A stretch of 64,000 nt of DNA. Origin: Hexactinellida sp. DTS-2022. Lineage: Eukaryota > Porifera > Hexactinellida. The position numbers and the translations under genes are program-made. The stretch covers positions 2,109,643 to 2,173,642 of the forward strand of contig JAPNXP010000018.1 of NCBI GenBank assembly GCA_028753945.1, in the 5' to 3' direction. The first letter of the stretch is position 1. The number at the start of each line of letters is the position of its first letter. Below, piece by piece: positions 32,151-42,474 of the stretch. Under the pieces are notes generated by a model, which saw nothing but the letters and a program-made list of their open reading frames with translations, searched no databases and was not told where the DNA came from.

Positions 32151-33216
32151 TTTTTTCCCCATGTCATCATCACTATGAAGGTGTTAAATTATTTCAAAAA
32201 GGTGTTTCTGTAGGCAACGACCCTTAGTGAGTTGTAAATTTCGTTTATGCTCACTTCATTTCAAAGATATTCAAGTTTCAGTAGAATATAATAGCTGATG
32301 ACTCAGCATTATTTATGTGAGCTCTGGGTCATCACCCAAAACGAACCGACCCATTTGAATTATATAATTCACAAAATTGTGAAAACACATTTTTTTTACG
32401 ATGTCATCATCACCTCAAGGTGTCAAGACCCACTTGTAGAGGTGTTACGTGGCATAAGGATCAATTGATAAATTGGAAGTTTGTTTCTATCTTATTTGAT
32501 TTCTGAGATTTATGATATTTAATTAATTAGTATAAATAATAATTAATATTATTTATTATTTAACACCAATTTCAATGTCAACTTACAATTATTAAATTAA
32601 ATTATTTTGTCATGAATAATTAATAAATAAATTTGGTTATCAAATTTCAATTCCGCACTCTCGATAACCCCTAATAAACAAATTATAAGCATTTATATAA
32701 GTAATATACTAAGAGTGCAATAATATTTATATTAATATTAAGAGTGCAATAATATTCTCGCAGAAGTAAATATAATCACATAATCTGTCGTTGTTGTGAA
32801 ATATATAATCTTTTTTTCCAATTGGAAAATAGAAGCCTACTCGATCTCACAAGTTGAATCAATATTATAATAACGAGTTGAAACAATAGAATTAGATTTA
32901 ACACTTTCAATTGAACTGAAGTGTTAGTAAACAAAGGAAACTTGCAACTCAATTGTGGCACAAACTAAGTACAATTTGAAAACTCGTGCACTGTGAAAAG
33001 GTGTAGAATTTAATTCTCTATCGAATGCATATAAATTGATTATTCGCGCACTATTTATTGTTCTTTTTCTAACATTAAACAGGTGCAAAAATGTGTCCAA
33101 AAAAATGTGATATATTATCGTGACCCCAGGTGCACATCTGTAACCCATGAGACACCTGTCCTGAAAATTTCAGTTCTTAGTAATTACAACTCTGTTCTGT
33201 GGAGACAATACGGACC

Positions 33217-33244
<28 letters not shown>

Positions 33245-33247
<3 letters not shown>

Positions 33248-33365
33248 TCCAAAATTGCAGCCTGTGCCGACGCATGTTCATTTGGTGGCACTATATTTTG
33301 GTGGTGGTCTATTGATAGTGCCTCCAATGGAACATGCTGTCGGCACAGGCTGCAATTTTGGATTT
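33245..33365 (+). repeat. Hairpin repeat copy 7 (forward)
   Basis: Standard stem, preceded by an (aat)n tract at 33218-33244. Confidence 0.87.
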
Positions 33366-34448
33366 TTTTTTCACCAAGTCATCATCACTATAAAGGTGTT
33401 AAATTATTTCAGAAAGGTGTTTCAGAAGGCTACGACCCTTAGAGTGGTGGAAGTTTCAATTTTGCTCACTTCGTTTCAAAGATATTCAAGTTTCAGTAGA
33501 ATATAATAAGTGATGAATCAGCATTTTTTATGTGAGTGTTGGGTCATCACCCAACTCCAACTAACCCATTTTTATAATATAATTCACAAAATTGTAAAAA
33601 TACATTTTTTTGACGATGTCATCATCACCTCAAGGTGTCAAGATCCACTTGTATAGGTGGTACGTGCCATAAGGACCAATTGATGAATTTAAAGTTTGTT
33701 TCTATCTTGTATCATTTCTGAGATTAATGAAATTTAGATAATTAGTATAAATATTTAATTAATCTAAGATAATTTAACACCAATATTATTTACATCAAAA
33801 TAAATTAAGTTCAATTATTTGCTATAATAATTAATTTAAATTTAATTTCACTATCATATTTGAATTCAGCGCACTCGATACCCTAATAATCTAATTGGAA
33901 CCGTTTCTCTAAGTTAAACACAGAGCGAATTAATTAGAATTAAATATCTCATGTATCCATTGTTCAAGAATATTCTGAGCAGAAATAAATATAATCACAT
34001 AATCTGTTGTTGTTATGGAATGTAAAATCTTAGTTTTCAATTAGAAAATAGAAGCCTACTCGATCTCACAAGTTGAATCAATGTAATTATCACAAGTTGA
34101 AACAATAGAATTCGATTTAACACTTCAATTGAACTGAAGTGTTAGTAAACAAAGGAAACTTGCAACTCAATTGTGGCACAAACGAAACTCAATTTAAAAA
34201 TTCGTGCACTGTGAAAAGGTGTAGAATTTAATTCTCTATCGAATGCATATAAATTAAATATTTGTGCACTATTTATTGTTCTTTTTCTAATATTAAACAG
34301 GTGCAAAAATGTGTCCAAAAAAATGTAGTAAAAAATCGTGACCCCAGGTGCACATCTGTAACCCATGAGACACCTGTCCTGAAATTTTGGGTTCTTAGTT
34401 AATTAAACTCTGTTCAGTGGACGATCTACGGACCAAAAATAATAATAA

Positions 34449-34570
34449 AAAATCCAAAATTGCAGCCTGTGCCGACGCATGTTCCTTTGGTGGCACTATA
34501 TTTTGGTGGTGGTTTATTGATAGTGCCTCCAAAGGAACATGCTGACGGCACAGGCTGCAATTTTGGATTT
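34449..34570 (+). repeat. Hairpin repeat copy 8 (forward)
   Basis: Standard stem, with one unpaired change on the right arm (ctgacggcac). Confidence 0.87.
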
Positions 34571-35649
34571 TTTTTTCGCCATGTCATCATCACTATGAAG
34601 GTTTTTAAATTATTTGAAAAAGGTGTTACAGAAGGCATCGACCCTTAGAGTGGCAGAAGTTTCAAATTAGTTCACTTCATCTCAAAGATATTCAAGTTTG
34701 AGTAGAATATAATAGCTGGTGACTCAGCATTTTTTATATGAGTGTTGGGTCATCACCCAACTTCAACTAACCCATTTTAAATATCGAATTAACAAAATTG
34801 TAAAAACACATTTTTTTACGATGTCATCATCACCTCAAGGTGTCAATACCCATTTGTAGAGGTGACACGTGGCATAAGGATCAATTGATAAATTGGAAGT
34901 TTGTTTCTATCTTATTTGAATTCTGAGATTTATGATATTTAATTAATTAGTATAAATAATTATTAATATTATTTATAATATAACACCAATTTCAATGTCA
35001 ACTTACAGTTATTAAGTTAAATTATTTTGTCATAAATAATTAATTAATTAATTTAGTAATCAAATTTCAATTCCGCACACTCGATAACCCCTAATACACA
35101 AATTGGAAGCATCTATATAAGTCATATACTGACTGAATTAATTATAATTAATTACGTCAGTCTATTAACAGTGCAAGAATATTCTCGCAGAAATAAATAT
35201 AATCACTTAATCTGTCGTTGTTGTGGAATGTAAAATCTTAGGTTTCAATTAGAAAATAGAAGCCTACTCGATCTCACAAGTTGAATCAATATAATTATCA
35301 CAAGTTGAAACAATAGAATTCGATTTAACACTTCAATTGAACTGAAGTGTTAGTAAACAAAGGGAATTTGCAACTCAATTGTGGCACAAACGAACCCCAA
35401 TTTGAGAATTCGTGCACTGTGAAAGGGTGTAGAATTAAATTCTCTATCGAATGCATATAAATTGAATATTATCGCACTATTTATTGTGCTTTTTCTAACA
35501 TTAAACAGGTGTAAAAATGTGTCCAAAATATGGTGATAAAATATCGTGACCCCAGGTGCACATCTGTAACCCATGAGACACCTATGCTGAAAATTTGGGT
35601 TCTTAGTTAATAAAACTCTATTCTGTGGATGAGCTACGGATAAATAATA

Positions 35650-35773
35650 AAAATCCAAAATTGCAGCCTGTGCCGAGAGTATTTCCCTTTGGAGGCACTA
35701 CAAGTTACCCAACAACAAAATGTAGTGCCTCCAAACGAAAATTCGTCGGCACAGGCTGCAATTTTGGATTTTT
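35650..35773 (-). repeat. Hairpin repeat copy 9, diverged, array edge
   Basis: Terminal copy of the left array. The inner stem and loop differ (ggaggcactacaagttaccc, then aatgtagtgcctcc), yet they still pair, while the outer arms are standard. It may be the founder of a second subfamily. Confidence 0.8.
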
Positions 35774-35778
35774 ATTAT

Positions 35779-36208
35779 TCAATTTGTGTCAACAAAATAT
35801 TATCGGTGCTCAGTATATACTTGAATCGAGTTAGGTCCCACGATATTTGAAGTGGTCCCAAGTGTACGTTCCCCTACGCCCAGGCGTAATTGGCGTATAG
35901 GCTAATACGGCCCTGGTTCTACTAACGAGGTTCTACTGTATATGTCCCTTCTAAGTCAGTGGTTCCCAACCTGGATTCCACAATATCTCATAATTTGTAT
36001 TACGGACTATGGGAGGGTCCACATAATGTCACAGGAAATTTTAGAATAAAGGATAATTTGATCTCAGATGAGGATAAAATGGTGATTTGAGATCACATTT
36101 CCCCAATTAGCAAATTACATTTTACATAAAATATGCTTGCAAATATTACTCCCCTAAAGTCTACTGAATTAATTGTAAATTCCTATTTACCCTAGCTGTA
36201 GCTAGCGA
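35779..36208. other. Non-coding interval with MITE fragments
   Basis: 35925-35940 is a solo pogo-like end (gaggttctactgta). 35958-36025 is a 5' fragment of the CAGTGGTTCCCAACC hAT MITE. A pyrimidine-rich stretch ending ttaccctag at 36188-36196 could serve as a splice acceptor for the next ORF. Confidence 0.45.
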
Positions 36209-36460
36209 ATGGATTTGACTGACGAACAAAAAAAGAGATACGCCTATCTCGACCAAGATCCGCTTGAGAATTTCAGGAAACAAAGAGCCAAAGATTTCGA
36301 TAGAGCCGTAGATTTGAAAGTTCTACGAATGATAGAAGCTAAATTGTATGTTTGCAATTTGAGAGAGACGGTTAATTCAGCCAGGCGATGTAGGAAAATA
36401 AACACACTTTATTTCTCTTATTATCAGTCTTATAGGAAGAAATGGGGATGGATGAATTAG
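36209..36460 (+). CDS. NDUFB10-like (complex I PDSW subunit) C-terminal half
   Basis: An 83-codon frame whose second half aligns with NDUFB10. VDLKVLRMIEAKL followed by C-x11-C (C49, C61; CNLRETVNSARRC) parallels human [20 protein letters not shown] with the same C-x11-C spacing, and an aromatic/basic stretch ending KKWG parallels the KYGDLG region. NDUFB10 is an intermembrane-space-facing accessory subunit of mitochondrial complex I. The N-terminal half of the family is missing. Either this is a last exon (an AG lies just before CGA-ATG, and an in-frame TAG two codons upstream rules out simple extension), a fragment, or a strongly shortened form. The identification rests on limited similarity. 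Confidence 0.5.
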   Translation: MDLTDEQKKRYAYLDQDPLENFRKQRAKDFDRAVDLKVLRMIEAKLYVCNLRETVNSARRCRKINTLYFSYYQSYRKKWGWMN

Positions 36461-36800
36461 TGTATTGAGGGCTTGTTTATGTTGTTGTTGTTGTTGTGTT
36501 GTTGTTACGAATATACATATGTTAATTAAGTACTTGTTATTGTTAAAATGGACAACGAGTGAATTTTATTCAAATATGTTTTTTTCACGAAGATTTTCCG
36601 AATTTCCGAATATTAGATAAGTTATAACCCCTCCTTATGTCACATCACGCTTTGACAATTTTGTAATACAAATATGGTTTGTCCCCACTTTGGTTAACAC
36701 CCCCCCTTGAAAGCGTTATGTAACATTTTAATGGTCTCTTAAAACACATACTACATACAAACTTACCAACATCTAAGTACATCTAGCTTATACAACTCAC
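36461..36800. other. Non-coding interval
   Basis: Starts with a (gtt)n microsatellite (36480-36507). The rest is unique AT-rich DNA. On the minus strand it would be the intron after the SLC17-like exon; no further exon was found in it. Confidence 0.4.
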
Positions 36801-36947
36801 GTTTCTAATACTGAGGCCGATGGTTTCCTCTAGAAAGGTGGGCATGCAGGTGAGCAGTGTGTAGAACCCCCAATTGTTGCAGAACGAAGCTATGCTTATG
36901 GCCCACACAGGGAGCGAGGTCCATATCTCGAACCAAGGGGTACTCAC
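36801..36947 (-). CDS. Orphan exon of an SLC17-family transporter
   Basis: The minus strand holds a 147-bp, 49-codon segment bounded by a tatatttctag acceptor and a GTGAGT donor. It reads VSTPWFEIWTSLPVWAISIA, then SFCNNWGFYTLLTCMPTF, then LEETIGLSIRN. This matches the sialin/VGLUT/NPT family block (VPW..ILTSLPVWAI..AHF..NWTFYTLLTLLPTYMKE), which spans a transmembrane helix and loop of these organic-anion transporters. Both ends are phase 0. No other exon of the gene was recognised on this strand between 28 and 59 kb. It is therefore an exon of a very long split gene, a relic, or a captured exon. This is the only convincing spliced coding unit in the window. Confidence 0.7.
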
Positions 36948-37269
36948 CTAGAAATATACGTTATAAGGAAAACGGGTTTTTATATAAATGGGTAAATGGG
37001 GGGGGGGGTATGACACCTAAAACAATAGTTTTTTTCACATTTTTATGCCCAATCATAAACAATTCCTTGCCTGCATAAGAAACCTAAATACGTGCAAAGG
37101 TTATACTGTGTTTTTTAATTGCATTTAATTAATCAGTGTCCATAGTCCAGTAATATTATAACAGGCGAATAGAATTACTTTTTATCAATCTTAGCAAACC
37201 ATAAGACACACCCTTGGATTCCTAACCAATCAATTTACACACTATTATCCTATCTCCCACAAACAACCA
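36948..37269. other. SLC25A3 upstream region
   Basis: Contains a run of ten G at 36999-37008. Probably promoter and 5' untranslated region of SLC25A3. Confidence 0.35.
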
Positions 37270-38295
37270 ATGAATTCCGATCTTTCAAAGAAATTCCCAA
37301 TAGGCACACAGCTCACGAATCCGCTCCTAAAACAACGCATTTTGGCCGCTAGTCCCGACACCTACAGTTGTACATACGGTTCCTCTAAGTTCTACGCGCT
37401 TTGCGGTTTCGGCGGAATTCTTAGCTGCGGTTTGACGCACACAGCCGTTGTACCGTTAGACCTCGTGAAATGCCGCATTCAGGTTGACCCGGTTAAATAT
37501 CCGGGTATTTTCAGGGGCTTCGTTGTCACGACTAGTGAGGGTGGTATGCGAGCGCTAGGAAAAGGTTGGGCACCAACTTTAATCGGGTATTCAATGCAGG
37601 GGCTTTGTAAGTTCGGGTTTTACGAGGTATTCAAGATATTCTACTCTAACTTGTTGGGAGAAGAGAATTCGTATCTTTGGCGCACTTCACTTTATTTAGC
37701 CGCGAGCGCAAGTGCGGAATTTTTCGCCGACATTGCTTTGTCACCGATGGAAGCCGTGAAAGTTAGAATTCAGACTCAGCCTGGCTGGGCCAACACGCTA
37801 CGCGAAGGGGTACCAAAGTTGTTCCGAGAGGAGGGTCTATGGGGGTTCTATAAAGGCCTTGTGCCATTATGGATGCGACAGATACCATATACCATGATGA
37901 AGTTCGCTGCTTTTGAGAGAACAGTTGAGTTCTTATACCAGTATGTCGTTCCTAAGCCTAGGTCTGAGTGTAGCAAACCAGAGCAGTTAGTTGTAACATT
38001 TGCAGCCGGATATATAGCTGGTGTTTTCTGTGCTATTGTGTCGCATCCTGCCGACACAGTTGTTTCTAAACTTAATTCGGGCAAAGGGTCTACTGCAATG
38101 GAGGCAGCTAAGAAATTGGGAATGCGAGGGCTTTGGAAAGGACTTGGTTTGAGAATTATTATGATTGGAACTCTCACTGCTTTGCAATGGTTCATTTATG
38201 ATTCTGTAAAAGTCTATTTTAGATTACCACGACCGCCACCACCAACTATGCCGGAAAGTTTGAGACGCAAACTCGAAGCGAAAAAAGGCAAGTAA
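37270..38295 (+). CDS. SLC25A3: Mitochondrial phosphate carrier (341 aa)
   Basis: Inner-membrane carrier that brings phosphate into the matrix with a proton for ATP synthesis. It has the three repeats of the SLC25 family with signatures PLDLVKCR (62-69), PMEAVKVR (159-166) and PADTVVSK (260-267). Phosphate-carrier-specific blocks include QVDPVKYPGIFRGF, KGWAPTLIGYSMQGLCKFGFYEVFK and MRQIPYTMMKFAAFERTVE. The length fits the mature family plus a short N-terminus without an obvious long presequence. Single exon with AT-leaning codons. It is followed 504 bp later by SMARCAL1 on the same strand. A possible AATAAA lies at 38523, and a (ttg)n tract lies in the 3' region. Confidence 0.96.
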   Translation: MNSDLSKKFPIGTQLTNPLLKQRILAASPDTYSCTYGSSKFYALCGFGGILSCGLTHTAVVPLDLVKCRIQVDPVKYPGIFRGFVVTTSEGGMRALGKGWAPTLIGYSMQGLCKFGFYEVFKIFYSNLLGEENSYLWRTSLYLAASASAEFFADIALSPMEAVKVRIQTQPGWANTLREGVPKLFREEGLWGFYKGLVPLWMRQIPYTMMKFAAFERTVEFLYQYVVPKPRSECSKPEQLVVTFAAGYIAGVFCAIVSHPADTVVSKLNSGKGSTAMEAAKKLGMRGLWKGLGLRIIMIGTLTALQWFIYDSVKVYFRLPRPPPPTMPESLRRKLEAKKGK

Positions 38296-38337
38296 TAGCT
38301 TGTGTAAACTTAGGTGAATACTCTATATAGCGTTATT

Positions 38338-38368
<31 letters not shown>

Positions 38369-38799
38369 ATTAGGTTCTATTGACTATATCACTACTCTGT
38401 AGTGTATTTATTGTGTGCATCATGTGCATTATTCAATTATTGTGTGCGAATACTTAATAATTATAAGAATACATTAGTACGAAAAAATTGCATTTTTAGA
38501 AAAATGGGAAAATTGGCTGAAAATAAAGAGCTATGGTGTAACAGTTCGGATAATTTTTAAGTCTGAATGAATTTATTGGATAACATTGGGACTAGCAAGG
38601 TTTGTTCGAATAATTGAGATTGTTCCGCTATATTCTATTCGAATTCGTAGGTTGTGAAATTACAGTAAACATTTGGACATCTGTTTTAGATAAAAATTGC
38701 TAATAACGACTTTTTCGGATTTAATGACCTTTTCAAACTAGTGTACTAAGTTTACGGTACAATTCGTTTCCCAAAGTTTGGAATATTCCATTCAGTGTA
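38296..38799. other. SLC25A3-SMARCAL1 spacer
   Basis: Carries a (ttg)n microsatellite at 38338-38368 and an AATAAA at 38523. No repeat-array sequence is present between the two genes. Confidence 0.4.
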
Positions 38800-40959
38800 A
38801 TGACGTCAGAGCAGCTAAAACGCATTGCGGAGAATCGACAGAAAGCTCTCGAGTTAAAATCCAAAAGCAAACTTTCAACAGTTACTATTTCCCCTCACGC
38901 TTCCCCTTCTAAATTCAACAATTATTTTAACAATCCTACGAAACATAATCCGTCTTCCAATAAATCTCCTAAACAAAACTGGAAAACTAACAAGCCTACT
39001 GAATCCAACGTAGTAGTATTCTCATTGAAAGATGATAACCATTTTATTGTCGAAACACAACACAACAAGGATTTAATTAGCGTTTTCAAACGGTCTCCAG
39101 TTTGGAGTTATGACCCGAAAACTAAGAACTGGTCGTTTCCTATTTCAGATTACAAATCTTTGGTAGCTCAAATTGAAATAAATTGCCCTGATTTGAAATT
39201 AGAGTTAATCCCACCAACAATTTTAACAGTTTTAACTGAGAAGTTTGATGATAAAATAATACTAGAAGGTTCTGATATACCACAGGATTTGATAACCTCT
39301 TTATTACCTTATCAAGTTGAGGGCGTTAAATTCTGCATTGCTAGAAATGGTCGGACAATAATCGCAGATGAAATGGGTTTAGGAAAAACAATACAGGCAA
39401 TAGCCGTTGCTTGTTATTTTCAGTTAAAATGGCCGTTATTGATAATGTGTCCGAGTTCGTTAAGGCTAAGTTGGAAGGAACAGCTGATTAAATGGGTACA
39501 TTGGTTGAATGAAGATTCCATCCACATTCCATTCTCTTCCGGTGAATTTGCGGAAGATTTAATGTCGCTACCAGTTACAATCCTATCGTACGATCTGGTT
39601 GTCAAGCTAACTAAAATTAAAATGAAACGAGAGGTTTTGAAATATGCCATCCTAATAGCTGACGAATCTCATTTCTTGAAAAACTCTAAAAGCGAGCGAA
39701 CAAAAGCCGCACTTCCGCTTTTAAAATCAGCTGATCATGTTCTGCTATTAACAGGCACTCCGGCACTGAGTAGACCAATGGAGTTGTACCCTCAGATCAC
39801 AGCTGTAGACAAAAAATTCAAAATATCGAATTTCCAATTTGCGAAGCGTTACTGTGATGCGAAAGAGACTTTATGGGGTTGGGATTATTCAGGGGCAAGC
39901 CGACTTGCCGAATTACAAATCTATTTAAACAAACGTATAATGATACGTAGGAATAAAAATGAAGTTCTACCATGTTTACCTACAAAAACTCGTAAAACGA
40001 TAATTATAAAACTTGAAGACTCAAAACTGAAAGAGTTAAGACAAGGCATTAGTGAGTTAAGTTTTATTCCCAAACAAGACAGGTATGGTTGCATGCTGGA
40101 ATTATTCGCAAAAACCGCACACGCAAAAGCAGAATCAGTTTGTAGCTATTTAATCCGATTAATTAAAGATAACACCGAACTTGAAAATAAAACAGATTTT
40201 GAAGATGAATCAGAACACTCTTTCCAGAGCTCTTGTAGTCAGGAAAGGAAAAGCATGCCTTTTAAAGTTATCGTATTCTTCCATCATAAAACAATGGGAG
40301 CTGAATTAGAGCAGGTTTTACAAACAAATAAAATAGGATTTGTTAAGATAGTAGGCGCTACGCCTCCAATAGCTAGACAAAGTGCCTGTGATTCATTTCA
40401 GCATGGTGACCCTATTGTAGCTCTTCTATCATTAAAAGCCGCCGGCACCGGTCTAACTTTAACCGCCGCAAGGACTGTTGTGTTTGCGGAGTTATTTTGG
40501 AACCCAGGCGACCTTAGACAAGCAGAGGACAGGGCTCATAGGATAGGACAAAATGAAAATGTAGAAATTCAGTATTTGGTAGCGCGTGGTACAATTGATG
40601 ATAGAATTTGGCCACTTTTGCAGAAGAAAATTGATGTGCTAAGTCAAGCCGGTCTTGCGAATAATACTAAAACTGATTGTTTCGATACGAACTCTGTAAT
40701 GAGTGAACTTTTCACCTCACAACCACAACCACCACCACAACAGCAACAACAGCAACAACAACAACAACAACAACAACAAGCTACTAACTCACAACAAAGA
40801 ACAATACAAGAATTTTTCGTGCCTTCTCCAAAACGAATGAGAATTGGACTTTCTCAAGATTCTCAAGAAAGTATTGGAAGTCAGCCTCAAAGTAATTCCA
40901 TAGAAAATTTTGATAATGTAGAGGTTGATGACATTTTTAATGGTGATTGGAGTGATTAA
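38800..40959 (+). CDS. SMARCAL1: SMARCAL1-type annealing helicase (719 aa)
   Basis: SNF2-family enzyme that rewinds RPA-coated DNA and remodels stalled forks in the nucleus. The N-terminus EQLKRIAENRQKALELKSK matches the RPA32-binding motif of SMARCAL1. One HARP domain follows (about 72-125; FSLKDDNHFIVE, WSYDPKTKNWSFPISDY), where vertebrates have two. The ATPase core has DEMGLGKT (190-197) and DESH (288-291), then LLTGTPALSRP. The second lobe has VFFHHKTMG, LSLKAAGTGLTLTAA and QAEDRAHRIGQ. The tail holds a 14-glutamine run (647-660) and QRTIQEFF (666-673), a perfect PIP-box pattern, followed by basic residues. Human SMARCAL1 is not known for a PIP box, whereas ZRANB3 has one. Single exon. 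Confidence 0.93.
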   Translation: MTSEQLKRIAENRQKALELKSKSKLSTVTISPHASPSKFNNYFNNPTKHNPSSNKSPKQNWKTNKPTESNVVVFSLKDDNHFIVETQHNKDLISVFKRSPVWSYDPKTKNWSFPISDYKSLVAQIEINCPDLKLELIPPTILTVLTEKFDDKIILEGSDIPQDLITSLLPYQVEGVKFCIARNGRTIIADEMGLGKTIQAIAVACYFQLKWPLLIMCPSSLRLSWKEQLIKWVHWLNEDSIHIPFSSGEFAEDLMSLPVTILSYDLVVKLTKIKMKREVLKYAILIADESHFLKNSKSERTKAALPLLKSADHVLLLTGTPALSRPMELYPQITAVDKKFKISNFQFAKRYCDAKETLWGWDYSGASRLAELQIYLNKRIMIRRNKNEVLPCLPTKTRKTIIIKLEDSKLKELRQGISELSFIPKQDRYGCMLELFAKTAHAKAESVCSYLIRLIKDNTELENKTDFEDESEHSFQSSCSQERKSMPFKVIVFFHHKTMGAELEQVLQTNKIGFVKIVGATPPIARQSACDSFQHGDPIVALLSLKAAGTGLTLTAARTVVFAELFWNPGDLRQAEDRAHRIGQNENVEIQYLVARGTIDDRIWPLLQKKIDVLSQAGLANNTKTDCFDTNSVMSELFTSQPQPPPQQQQQQQQQQQQQQATNSQQRTIQEFFVPSPKRMRIGLSQDSQESIGSQPQSNSIENFDNVEVDDIFNGDWSD

Positions 40960-40996
40960 TTAATTAATGTTAATATTCCGACAAATTTATACTATA

Positions 40997-41120
40997 AAAA
41001 TCCAAAATTGCAGCCTGTGCCGACGCATGTTCCTTTGGTGGCACTATATTTTGGTGGTGGTTTATTGATAGTGCCTCCAATGGAGCATGCTGTCGGCACA
41101 GGCTGCAATTTTGGATTTTT
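40997..41120 (+). repeat. Hairpin repeat copy 10 (forward)
   Basis: Starts 38 bp after the SMARCAL1 stop codon, so it is very likely transcribed in or next to the SMARCAL1 3' untranslated region. No AATAAA precedes it. Confidence 0.87.
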
Positions 41121-42195
41121 TTTTCGCCAAGTCATCATCACTATGAAGGTGTTAAATTATTTCAGAAAAGTGTTTCAAAAGGCAATGACCCTTAGAGTGT
41201 TGGAAGTTTCCATTTAGCTCACTTAATTTTAGAGATATTCAAGTTTGAGTAGAATATAATAAGTGATTGAGTCAGCATTTTTTATGTGCGTGTTGGGTGA
41301 TCACCCAACACCACCCAACCCATTCGAAATATATAATTCACAAAATTGTCAAAACTCATTTTTTTTACGATGTCATTAACACCTCAAGGTGTCAAGACAC
41401 ATTTATAGAGGTGCTACGTGGCTTAAGGATCAATTGATAAATTGAAAGTTTGTTTCTATCTTCTATAGTCTCTGAGATTTATGATATTTAATTAATTAGT
41501 ATAAATAATTATTAATATTATTTATAATTTAACACCAATTTCAATGTCAACTTATATTTATAAAGTTTGATTATTTTGTCATAAATAATAAATTAATTTA
41601 TTTGGCTATCAAATTTCAATTCCGCACACTCGATAACGCCTAATAAACAAATTGGGAGCATCTATATAAGTCATATACTGACTTAATTAATTATAATTAA
41701 TTACGTCAGTATATTAACAGTGCAAGAGTATTCTTGCAGAAGTAAATATAATCACATAATCTGTCGTTGTTATTGAAATCTATAATCTTAGTTTTCAATT
41801 GGAAAATAGAAGCCTACTCGATCTCACAAGTTGAATCAATATAATAATCACAAGTTGAAACAATAGAATTAGATTTAACACTTTCAACTGAACTGAAGTG
41901 TTAGTAAACAAAGGAAATTTCCAACTCAATTGTGGAACAAACGAAGCCCAATTTAAAAATTCGTGCACTGTGAAAAGGTGTAGAATTTAATTCTCTATCG
42001 AATGCATATAAATTAAATATTCGCGGATATTTATTGTTCTTTTTCTAATATTAAACAGGTGCAAAAATGTGGCCAAATAAATGTGATATAAAAACGTGAC
42101 CCCAGGTGCACATCTGTAACCCATGAGACACATATCCTGAAAATTTGGGCTCTTAGTTAATAAAACTCTGTTCTGTGGAGAGGATACGGAAGGAA
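41121..42195 (+). repeat. Forward B-type long repeat unit
   Basis: The only forward unit right of the gene island. It has the standard first half and a B end module (actctgttctgtggagagga), then gives way to four palindromic motifs. Confidence 0.85.
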
Positions 42196-42208
42196 AATAA
42201 TAATAACC

Positions 42209-42474
42209 AAGGCACTAAGACCAATACTGGGCCACTATACTATAGTATAGTCGGCACAGTAATAATAATAACAACAAACCAAAGCACTAAGATTAGAACT
42301 GGGCCACTATACTATAGTATAGTCGGCACAGTAATAATAATATAAATAATAAAGGCAGTGATTCCAATACTGGGCCACTATACTATAGTATAGTCGGCAC
42401 AGTAATAATAATAATATAAATAAAGGCAGTGATTCCAATACTGGGCCACTATACTATAGTATAGTCGGCACAGT
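42209..42474 (-). repeat. Palindromic motif cluster, four copies (reverse)
   Basis: Four ctgggccac-palindrome-gtcggcacag units with (aat)n linkers, lying exactly where array orientation switches from forward to reverse. Confidence 0.85.

Larger units (their letters stand above)
26246..35645. repeat. Left array of long repeat units
   Basis: Units between hairpins: 26249-27536 (reverse, A-type), 27801-27966 (reverse, only the A end module), 28098-29400 and 29534-30833 (forward, A), then 30965-32029, 32155-33244, 33370-34446 and 34574-35645 (forward, B). A and B share the first half (tcatcatcactatgaaggtg, the gttgggtcatcacccaac hairpin, gcactcgataacccc). They differ in the last 400-600 bp: A ends cagggcaccgtctacgga and B ends actctgttctgtggagga. 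Both A and B include accccaggtgca. No unit encodes a convincing protein. Copies differ by substitutions and small indels. Confidence 0.9.
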
